Source of the DNA: Modestobacter sp.
Lineage (GTDB): Bacteria > Actinomycetota > Actinomycetes > Mycobacteriales > Geodermatophilaceae
Length of the DNA stretch: 5,677 nt
Reading direction: 5' to 3'
Assembly (NCBI GenBank): GCA_025965635.1
Contig: JAOPWO010000214.1
Span: forward strand, 1 to 5,677
Shown: positions 1 to 4,967 of the stretch, in pieces
Layout of the letters: each line of letters starts with the position of its first letter
Position numbering within the stretch: the first letter of the stretch is position 1
Notes under the pieces: generated by a model
The model's input: the letters and a program-made list of their open reading frames with translations, nothing else
Told to the model about the DNA's origin: nothing
The model's database searches: none
Program-made: the position numbers and the translations under genes

Positions 1-975
1 ATCCCGGCCGGCCGCACCGACGTCGTCCCGCTCGCACCGGGAACCGTGCACCGGATCATGACCGGCGCACCCCTGCCGCCCGGGGCCGACGTCGTCATCC
101 CCGTCGAGCTGACCGACGCCCGCACCGACGTCGTGGAGATCCGGGACGTGCTGCCGCTCGGCAGCCACCTGCGCCGGGCGGGTGAGGACATCGCCGCCGG
201 TGACGTCGCGCTCTCCGCAGGCAGCCCCCTGGGCGCGGCCCAGCTGGGGCTGGCCGCGGCCGTCGGGCTGACCAGCCTCCCGGTGCGCCGCCGGCCGCGC
301 GTCCTGGTGCTCTCCACCGGCAGCGAGCTGGTCGCGCCGGGAGGGCCGCTGCTGCCGGGCCAGATCTACGAGTCCAACTCCACCCTCCTCGCGGCGGCGG
401 TCACGGAGGCCGGTGGCGAGGCGCGGCGGCTGCACTTCGTCCCCGACGACGTCGACCAGTTCCTGGCGGCGGTGCGCGCCGAGCTCGCGACGGCCGACCT
501 GCTGATCACCAGCGGCGGCGTCAGCGCCGGCGCCTACGAGGTGGTCAAGGACGCCTTCGCGGGCCTCGGCACGGTCCGGTTCGAGAAGGTGGCGATGCAG
601 CCGGGCGGGCCGCAGGGGGCCGGCACCGTCGACGGCGTCCCGGTGGTGACGCTGCCCGGCAACCCGGTGAGCTCCTTCGTCTCCTTCGAGGTGTTCGTCC
701 GGCCGGCACTGCGGCGCGCGATGGGGTACGCGTTCCCCGACCGGCTGCACGCGCCCGCCCGGCTCACCGGCCCGCTGCGCTCACCCGCCGGCCGCCGCCA
801 GTTCCTGCGCGGGCGCTACGACGGCGGGCAGGTCTCCCAGGTCGGCGGACCCGGCTCCCACCTCGTCGCCCACCTGGCCCGCGCCAACTGCCTGGTCGTC
901 GTCCCCGAGGACGTCACCGAACTGCCCGCCGGCGCCGAGGTCGACGTCGTGCTGATCGAAGGAGCGCTCCAGTGA
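1..975 (+). CDS. moeA: MoeA/Glp molybdopterin molybdenumtransferase (5'-truncated by the window edge)
   Basis: MoeA inserts molybdate into adenylylated molybdopterin, the last step of basic molybdenum cofactor synthesis, in the cytoplasm. The frame is open from base 1, so the true start lies upstream. The 324 visible residues correspond to most of a protein usually near 400 aa, with the N-terminal part missing. Visible family signatures (numbered from base 1) are RIMTGAPLPPGADVVIPVE (18-36), the start of the MoCF-biosynthesis domain with LSTGSEL (104-110), YESNS (123-127), TSGGVSAG (170-177) and LPGNPVSS (218-225), then a C-terminal beta-barrel-like domain ending VDVVLIEGALQ. The TSGGVSAGAYEVVK variant places a Glu where E. 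coli MoeA has a catalytic-loop Asp, which I believe is common in actinobacterial MoeA. The GTG at 46 is internal to the conserved region and is not the start. The stop overlaps the moaC start, so the genes are co-transcribed and probably translationally coupled. Confidence 0.95.
   Translation: MPAGRTDVVPLAPGTVHRIMTGAPLPPGADVVIPVELTDARTDVVEIRDVLPLGSHLRRAGEDIAAGDVALSAGSPLGAAQLGLAAAVGLTSLPVRRRPRVLVLSTGSELVAPGGPLLPGQIYESNSTLLAAAVTEAGGEARRLHFVPDDVDQFLAAVRAELATADLLITSGGVSAGAYEVVKDAFAGLGTVRFEKVAMQPGGPQGAGTVDGVPVVTLPGNPVSSFVSFEVFVRPALRRAMGYAFPDRLHAPARLTGPLRSPAGRRQFLRGRYDGGQVSQVGGPGSHLVAHLARANCLVVVPEDVTELPAGAEVDVVLIEGALQ
958..964 (+). promoter_or_regulatory. Shine-Dalgarno site for moaC inside the end of moeA
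   Basis: GAAGGAG lies 7 bases before the GTG start of moaC at 972 and is the best ribosome binding site in the window. It supports the GTG start even though that start overlaps the moeA stop (GTGA). The last four bases of the site sit in the perfect palindrome GGAGCGCTCC (961-970), so the site could partly pair with itself when not covered by ribosomes finishing moeA. Confidence 0.65.
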
Positions 976-1445
976 CCGAACCGCGGCTCACCCACGTCGA
1001 CGAGACCGGCGCCGCGCGGATGGTCGACGTCAGCGCGAAGCCGGTGACCGCCCGGGAGGCGACCGCGGCCGGCCGGGTCCTGATCGGCCCCGAGGTGGTC
1101 GCCCTGCTGCGCGGGAAGGGCGTTCCGAAGGGCGACGCCGTCGCCGTCGCCCGGATCGCCGGCATCGCAGGGGCCAAGCGGACGCCGGACCTCGTCCCGC
1201 TGTGCCATCCGATCGCGCTGCACGGTGTCACCGTCGACATCGAGGTGACCGACGAGGCGGTGGAGATCACCGCGACCGCGCGGACGGCCGACCGCACCGG
1301 CGTGGAGATGGAGGCGCTGACGGCGGTCGCCGTGGCCGGGCTGACGATGATCGACATGGTGAAGGCCGTCGATCCGCGAGCGAGCATCACCGACGTCCGG
1401 CTGCTGGCGAAGTCCGGCGGCAAGAGCGGGGACTGGACGCGATGA
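972..1445 (+). CDS. moaC: MoaC, cyclic pyranopterin monophosphate synthase
   Basis: MoaC converts 3',8-cyclo-7,8-dihydro-GTP, made by MoaA from GTP, into cyclic pyranopterin monophosphate, the first stable Moco intermediate. The 157 aa product has the usual full length. It shows MVDVSAKPVTAREA (17-30), KGD with Lys53, ARIAGIAGAK (60-69), LCHP with His79 (77-80), GVEMEAL with Glu112 and Glu114 (110-116), and DMVKAVD with Asp128 and Lys131 (128-134). From family knowledge these match the catalytic set of E. coli MoaC. The GTG start is chosen because of the GAAGGAG site 7 bases upstream and the immediate match to the MoaC N-terminus (THVDETGAARMVDVS). It overlaps moeA by 4 bases (GTGA), and its stop overlaps the next gene by 4 bases (ATGA), so the three genes form one operon. 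The usual DMCKA is DMVKA here, a mild change. Confidence 0.97.
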   Translation: MTEPRLTHVDETGAARMVDVSAKPVTAREATAAGRVLIGPEVVALLRGKGVPKGDAVAVARIAGIAGAKRTPDLVPLCHPIALHGVTVDIEVTDEAVEITATARTADRTGVEMEALTAVAVAGLTMIDMVKAVDPRASITDVRLLAKSGGKSGDWTR

Positions 1446-1960
1446 GCTCGCAGTCGGGTCACGGGGAGCTGCCCGCCGGGGCGCGGGCCGTCGTCGTCAC
1501 CGCCTCCAACCGGGCCAGCGCGGGCGTGTACGCGGATCGGAGCGGACAGCTGCTCGCCGACGGACTCCGCCGGCTCGGCTTCACGGTGGATGGCCCGCAC
1601 GTGCGCGAGGACGACGTGACGGTGCTGGCGGAGGTGCTGCGCGAGGCCGTGGCGTCCGGCGCGGACGTCGTCCTCACCACCGGCGGCACGGGACTCTCCC
1701 CCACCGACGTCACCCCGGAGGCCACCCGGCAGGTGCTCGAGCGGGAGGCACCGGGCCTCGCCGAGGCGGTCCGCCGGTACGGCGCCGAGAACGGGGTGCC
1801 GACGTCGGTGCTGTCCCGCGGCCTGGCAGGCACGGCCGGGCGCACCCTGATCGTGAACCTGCCCGGCTCGACCGGCGGCGTGCGCGACGCACTGGCCGTG
1901 CTGGGTCCACTGCTCCCGCACGTCGTGAGCCAGCTCCGCGGCGGCGACCACCCGCGCTGA
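1442..1960 (+). CDS. mog: MogA/MoaB-type molybdopterin adenylyltransferase
   Basis: This protein adenylylates molybdopterin with ATP, preparing it for MoeA to insert molybdate. The product is 172 aa, a single MoCF-biosynthesis domain of normal family length. Motifs are VVVTASNRASAGVYADRSG (17-35), TTGGTGLSPTDVTPEAT (79-95, with catalytic-loop Asp89) and VNLPGSTGGVRDAL (138-151). The ATG at 1442 is chosen over an upstream in-frame codon at 1202 because it directly precedes the recognisable domain, overlaps the moaC stop (ATGA) and has GCGGGGA about 9 bases upstream. MogA and MoaB share this fold and motif set; in actinobacteria the symbols mog, mogA and moaB are used interchangeably and I cannot separate them here. 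The gene ends two bases from the convergent fdhD stop. Confidence 0.93.
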   Translation: MSSQSGHGELPAGARAVVVTASNRASAGVYADRSGQLLADGLRRLGFTVDGPHVREDDVTVLAEVLREAVASGADVVLTTGGTGLSPTDVTPEATRQVLEREAPGLAEAVRRYGAENGVPTSVLSRGLAGTAGRTLIVNLPGSTGGVRDALAVLGPLLPHVVSQLRGGDHPR

Positions 1961-1965
1961 GCTCA
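1958..1965. other. Palindromic double-stop junction between mog and fdhD
   Basis: TGAGCTCA is a perfect 8-base palindrome. Read on + its first three bases are the mog stop (TGA, 1958-1960); read on - its other three are the fdhD stop (TGA, 1965-1963). Only two bases separate the convergent genes, and I see no hairpin followed by a T run here, so transcripts probably read into each other. Confidence 0.8.
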
Positions 1966-2793
1966 GTCGGGCAGCACGATCCGTTCGGTGTGCGTGTAGA
2001 CGTTGCAGCCGTCGCCGCGGAGGAAGCCGACCAGCGTGATGCCCACCTCGCGGGCCAGCTCGACCGCCAGGGACGACGGGGCGGACACCGCCGCCAGCAG
2101 CGGGATCCCGGCCATCGCGGCCTTCTGGGTGACCTCGAAGCTCGTCCGCCCACTGACCATCAGCGCGTGCCCGGCCAGCGGCAGGCGGCCGTTCCGGACG
2201 CCGTCGCCGATCACCTTGTCGACGGCGTTGTGCCGGCCGACGTCCTCGCGCAGCGCGACGAGGTCCCCGGTCGCGGTGAACAGGCCCGCGGCGTGCAGCC
2301 CGCCGGTCTTGTCGAACACCTGCTGCGCCGCCCGCAGCCGGTCCGGGAGGGCCAGCAGCACCTCCAGCGGCAGTCGCACGTCGTCGGCGGCGACGTCGTA
2401 GACCGTCTTCGTCCGGATGGCGTCGATGCTGGCCTTGCCGCACACCCCGCAGGAGCTGGATGTGTAGAAGTTGCGCTCGAGGCCGGTGTCCGGGATCGGC
2501 ACCCCCGGAGCCAGGTCGACGTCGACGACGTTGTAGGTGTTGCGGCCATCGGCGTCCACGGAGTCGCAGTACCGCAGCCCGGCGACGTCGTCGTGCCCGC
2601 CGATCACGCCCTCGGTGGCCAGGAAGCCGTGCACCAGGTCGAAGTCGTCGCCCGGCGTGCGCATGGTGACCGCCAGCGCCGTGCCGCCCAACCGGATCTC
2701 CAGCGGCTCCTCGGCGGCCACGGTGTCGGGCCGGGTGCTGTGCACCGGTCCTCGGATGCGCAGCACCGGCGTCCGGCTGGTCACTCGTCCCAC
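1963..2793 (-). CDS. fdhD: FdhD, formate dehydrogenase sulfurtransferase / accessory protein
   Basis: FdhD takes sulfur from a cysteine desulfurase and transfers it to the Moco (bis-MGD form) of formate dehydrogenase, which is inactive without it. From the GTG at 2793 the product is 276 aa, normal for the family. Signatures are TRPDTVAAEEPLEIR (20-34), VTMRTPG (42-48), the redox-active CGVCG with Cys115 and Cys118 (115-119), DKTGGLHAAGLF (161-172), REDVGRHNAVDK (182-193), SGRTSFEVTQK (214-224) and GFLRGDGCNVYTH (256-268). A GTG at 2811 gives six more residues (282 aa). I prefer 2793 because MGRVTSR resembles other FdhD N-termini as I remember them and because TACCGT (2806-2801) lies exactly 7 bases before it, as for a leaderless transcript. 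The gene is divergent from mobA and convergent with mog. No formate dehydrogenase structural gene is in the window; one is expected elsewhere in the genome. Confidence 0.95.
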   Translation of the reverse strand: MGRVTSRTPVLRIRGPVHSTRPDTVAAEEPLEIRLGGTALAVTMRTPGDDFDLVHGFLATEGVIGGHDDVAGLRYCDSVDADGRNTYNVVDVDLAPGVPIPDTGLERNFYTSSSCGVCGKASIDAIRTKTVYDVAADDVRLPLEVLLALPDRLRAAQQVFDKTGGLHAAGLFTATGDLVALREDVGRHNAVDKVIGDGVRNGRLPLAGHALMVSGRTSFEVTQKAAMAGIPLLAAVSAPSSLAVELAREVGITLVGFLRGDGCNVYTHTERIVLPD

Positions 2794-2800
2794 GGCGACG

Positions 2801-2806
2801 ACGGTA
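2801..2806 (-). promoter_or_regulatory. Candidate -10 element for leaderless fdhD transcript
   Basis: On the minus strand TACCGT matches the actinobacterial TAnnnT pattern and ends 7 bases before the GTG at 2793, so transcription would begin at or next to the start codon. No ribosome binding site is visible before that GTG, which fits leaderless translation. A -35 match at 17-base spacing (TCACCG) is poor. Inferred only from spacing. Confidence 0.35.
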
Positions 2807-2821
2807 CCCACATCGGGCCTC

Positions 2822-2827
2822 TACGGT
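2822..2827 (+). promoter_or_regulatory. Candidate -10 element for leaderless mobA transcript
   Basis: TACGGT matches TAnnnT and is followed by six bases and then the GTG at 2834, so the message could begin at the start codon itself. There is no purine-rich ribosome binding site before this GTG. The -35 region is not recognisable (CGACGG at 17-base spacing) and overlaps the opposing fdhD -10 element, so the two promoters would be packed face to back within about 40 bases. Confidence 0.35.
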
Positions 2828-2833
2828 GACGCG

Positions 2834-3424
2834 GTGGACCCGCTGCCGCCCTACACGGCCGTGGTGCTCGCCGGCGGCCGGGCCGCCCGCCTGGGTGGGC
2901 AGGCCAAGCCGCAGCTGCTGGTCGGGGGGCGCACGATCCTCGACGCGGTGCTGGCCGCCGTGACCGACGCCGACCGGCGGATCGTGGTCGGCCCGCCCCA
3001 GCCGGCGCCGGCCGACGTCGTCCAGATCCGGGAGCGACCGCCCGGCGGCGGGCCGGTGGCGGCCCTGCGGGCGGGGCTGGTCGAGGTGGCCACGGAGACG
3101 GTCGCGGTGCTCGCCGGCGACCTGCCGTTCCTCCCCGCGGCCCTGGTGACCGAACTGCGGACCCGGCTGACCGGCGACGGCGTCCTGGTGGTCGACGACA
3201 CCGGGCGGGACCAGCTCCTGCTGGGCGTCTGGCGCACCGCGGCCCTGCGCACGGCGGTCGCCGACGCCTCCGGTCCCACGTCGCTGCGCAAGGTGCTGGC
3301 CCCGCTGGCGGTGCGGCGGCTTCGTCCGCCGGTCGTCCCCGGGTCGCCGCCCCCGTGGATGGACTGCGACACCCCCGCCGATCTGGCCCGCGCGCGAGAG
3401 TTGTCGGGGGATGCGGCCGGGTAG
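2834..3424 (+). CDS. mobA: MobA-like molybdenum cofactor guanylyltransferase
   Basis: MobA transfers GMP from GTP to Moco to form the MGD cofactor needed by formate dehydrogenase and other DMSO-reductase-family enzymes. The 196 aa product is a single nucleotidyltransferase domain of normal MobA size. It has the N-terminal loop VLAGGRAARLGGQAKPQL (11-28, Lys25), GGGPVAALRAGL (71-82, the family's GPLAGL region), the metal-binding LAGDLPFL with Asp96 (93-100), and DCDTPADL (177-184, equivalent to N-x-NTPEDL). The usual D-K pair in the first loop is A-K here, so one conserved acid is absent. The GTG at 2834 is chosen because it is the last in-frame start before the domain and lies six bases after a TACGGT hexamer. 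Its divergent neighbour fdhD acts on the MGD product, which favours MobA over other small nucleotidyltransferases such as MocA or CofC. Confidence 0.85.
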   Translation: MDPLPPYTAVVLAGGRAARLGGQAKPQLLVGGRTILDAVLAAVTDADRRIVVGPPQPAPADVVQIRERPPGGGPVAALRAGLVEVATETVAVLAGDLPFLPAALVTELRTRLTGDGVLVVDDTGRDQLLLGVWRTAALRTAVADASGPTSLRKVLAPLAVRRLRPPVVPGSPPPWMDCDTPADLARARELSGDAAG

Positions 3425-3433
3425 GGCCGCGGG

Positions 3434-4099
3434 ATGTTCATCGCCGTCGCCGGGGCGCACGGGCAGGTCGCCCGCCGCCTGGGCCGCCTCCTGACCGCCC
3501 GGGGGGACACCGTCACCGGCCTCGTCCGCGATCCCGGGCACACGACCGACCTGTCCGCCGACGGTGTCACGCCGGTGGTGCTGGATCTGGAGCGCGCCGC
3601 GGTCGACGACGTCGCCGCCGTTGTCTCGGGCGCCGACGCCGTGGTGTTCGCGGCCGGCGCCGGACCAGGCAGCGGAGCCGCCCGCAAGGACACCGTCGAC
3701 CGCGGGGCCGCCGTGCTGCTGGCCGATGCGGCGGAACGGGCCGGGGTCGGCGGCTACCTGCTCGTCTCGTCGATGGGCGTGGAGCGCGTCGCCGGCGGCG
3801 CAGCCCCGGACGACATCGACGAGGTCTTCACCGCCTACCTGCGTGCCAAGCTCGCCGCCGAGCACGATGTACTGGCCAGACCGGGGCTGCGGACCACGGT
3901 GCTGCGGCCCGGGGGCCTGACCGACCACCCCGGCACCGGCCGGGTCACGCTGGCGCGGACCGTGGAAGGCGGCAGCGTCCCCCGGGACGACGTCGCGGCG
4001 GTCCTGCTCGCGCTGCTGGACGCCGGCCGGGACGGCGTCGTCCTCGAGCTGGTCAGCGGTCCGACGCCGATCGCCGAGGCGGTCGCTGCGATCCCCTGA
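3434..4099 (+). CDS. Atypical short-chain dehydrogenase-like NAD(P)-binding protein
   Basis: This is a 221 aa Rossmann-fold protein of the NAD(P)H-binding atypical SDR type (the YwnB / biliverdin-reductase-B-like group). It starts with the dinucleotide-binding strand and glycine loop FIAVAGAHGQVA (2-13; Gly7, Gly10, Ala13), has Arg32 after the second strand, the mid-domain VVFAAGAGPGSG (70-81), VSSMGV (111-116), a YLRAK motif matching YxxxK (Tyr135, Lys139) and LRPGGLTD (157-164). From the family it binds NAD(P)H and may be an oxidoreductase or a redox sensor; the substrate cannot be told. The ATG at 3434 starts directly at the first beta strand, only 9 bases after the mobA stop, so it is probably co-transcribed with mobA, though the ribosome binding site is weak (GGGCCGCGGG). 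A Moco-related role is not supported by its sequence. Its TGA abuts the truA stop. Confidence 0.85.
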   Translation: MFIAVAGAHGQVARRLGRLLTARGDTVTGLVRDPGHTTDLSADGVTPVVLDLERAAVDDVAAVVSGADAVVFAAGAGPGSGAARKDTVDRGAAVLLADAAERAGVGGYLLVSSMGVERVAGGAAPDDIDEVFTAYLRAKLAAEHDVLARPGLRTTVLRPGGLTDHPGTGRVTLARTVEGGSVPRDDVAAVLLALLDAGRDGVVLELVSGPTPIAEAVAAIP

Positions 4100-4102
4100 T
4101 CA
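4097..4102. other. Palindromic double-stop junction between the SDR gene and truA
   Basis: TGATCA supplies the SDR gene stop on + (4097-4099) and the truA stop on - (4102-4100) with no base between them. There is no room for a shared terminator, so each transcript must end inside the neighbouring gene. Confidence 0.85.
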
Positions 4103-4909
4103 GTCCGCCGCCGGCCGCTCCCGCCGTGCACGGGTGACCGACGACCGGGCCGCGAGCCCGCCGTCGGAGGGGTAGTCGACACGCAGCAGGGTGAGGCCGT
4201 GCGCCGGAGCGACCGGCACCTCGCTGGACCGCTCGACGCGGGCCAGCAGTCCCACCGGCCACTCCGGAGGCCGCCGGCCCTCCCCCACGGCCGACAGGGC
4301 ACCGACCAGGCTGCGCACCCTCGAGTGGCAGAAGGCGTCGGCCGAGGCGGCGATGGTGATCAGGTTCCCGCTGCGCTCGACCTCGAGCGCCAGCAGGGTC
4401 CGGATCGTGGTGGCGCCCTCGCGGCGGCGGCAGTAGGCGGCGAAGTCGTTCTCACCGATCAGGAGGCGTGCGGCGGCGGCCATGCCGTCGGTGTCGAGGG
4501 GCCGCGGCCAGCCGACCGTGTCCGCGCGGCGCAACGGCGGCGGGCCCGCCGGGTCGTCGGTCAGCCGGTATCGGTAGTGCCGGGCGAGAGCGCTGAAGCG
4601 GGCGTCGAAGTCCGACGGGGCCTCGGTGACCGCCGGAACGGCGATGTCGGGCGGCAGCACCCCCCGCAGCCGGCGGACGAGCCGGGTGCCCTGCGCCTCC
4701 CACAGTCCCCGGGGGACGTCGCAGTGCGCGACCTGACCGGTCGCGTGCACCCCGGCGTCGGTGCGCCCGGCCACGGTGAGTCCGACCGGGCAGCGCAGCA
4801 CCGTGCTCAGCGCCTGCTCGAGATCACCCTGCACGGTGCGCTGGCCGGGCTGACGCGCCCAGCCGTGCAGCGCCGTCCCGTCGTAGGAGATCGCCAGGCG
4901 AAGACGGAC
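4100..4909 (-). CDS. truA: TruA, tRNA pseudouridine(38-40) synthase, start codon unresolved
   Basis: TruA converts uridines 38-40 of the tRNA anticodon stem-loop to pseudouridine. Reading from position 4909 gives about 269 aa, normal for the family, starting VRLRLAISYDGTALHGWARQ. This includes the conserved YDGTxxxGWxxQ block (9-20). It is followed by GRTDAGVHA (48-56) with catalytic Asp51, HYRYRL (111-116), LIGENDFAAYCRR (150-162), TTIRTL (167-172), SRVRSLVGAL (196-205) and APAHGLTLLRVDYP (234-247). Position 4909 is a GTC codon. I find no in-frame ATG, GTG or TTG near it; the first normal start, GTG at 4834, would delete the YDGT block. Possible starts are rare CTG codons at 4963, 4954 or 4897, or a base may be missing in the C run at 4918-4921, since one extra base would bring the GTG at 4923 into frame. 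Placement after rplQ is the usual actinobacterial order. Confidence 0.9.
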   Translation of the reverse strand, partial: VRLRLAISYDGTALHGWARQPGQRTVQGDLEQALSTVLRCPVGLTVAGRTDAGVHATGQVAHCDVPRGLWEAQGTRLVRRLRGVLPPDIAVPAVTEAPSDFDARFSALARHYRYRLTDDPAGPPPLRRADTVGWPRPLDTDGMAAAARLLIGENDFAAYCRRREGATTIRTLLALEVERSGNLITIAASADAFCHSRVRSLVGALSAVGEGRRPPEWPVGLLARVERSSEVPVAPAHGLTLLRVDYPSDGGLAARSSVTRARRERPAAD

Positions 4910-4944
4910 GAGCCCGTCCCCACCGGGGGGAACGGGCTCGTCCG
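4905..4944 (-). terminator. Strong hairpin between rplQ and truA, probable rplQ terminator or attenuator
   Basis: Positions 4905-4917 pair with 4932-4944, then one bulged base (4931), then 4918-4921 pair with 4927-4930 around a 5-base loop (4922-4926). This gives about 17 base pairs, nearly all GC, starting 23 bases after the rplQ stop. On the minus strand it is followed by only a weak pyrimidine stretch (TCTTCGCC), so it is not a classical T-tract terminator, but T-poor hairpin terminators are reported in actinobacteria. It reaches into the homology-supported start of truA, so it could also limit truA expression. Confidence 0.6.
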
Positions 4945-4967
4945 GGTACTGCAGGTCGTTCAGGGTC

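Noticed and set aside
1990..2829. A 279-codon plus-strand frame antisense to fdhD.
   Set aside because: fdhD on the opposite strand has all family motifs; this frame has no recognisable motif and shadow-like composition.
914..3928. A continuous open reading frame of about 1000 codons on the minus strand spanning moaC, mog, fdhD and mobA.
   Set aside because: It overlaps five well-recognised genes, runs in a different frame from fdhD, and its product is dominated by Arg, Gly, Ala and Pro with no recognisable domain. Long stop-free antisense frames are expected in very GC-rich DNA.
3355..4137. An Arg-rich plus-strand frame overlapping the end of mobA and the SDR gene.
   Set aside because: Off-frame shadow of two genes with clear domains; its composition is almost entirely Arg/Gly/Pro/Ala.
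4100..4834. truA starting at the GTG at 4834 (244 aa).
   Set aside because: This would remove the YDGTxxxGWxxQ block that is plainly encoded in frame just upstream, so it is probably a truncated call, although it is the first standard start codon.
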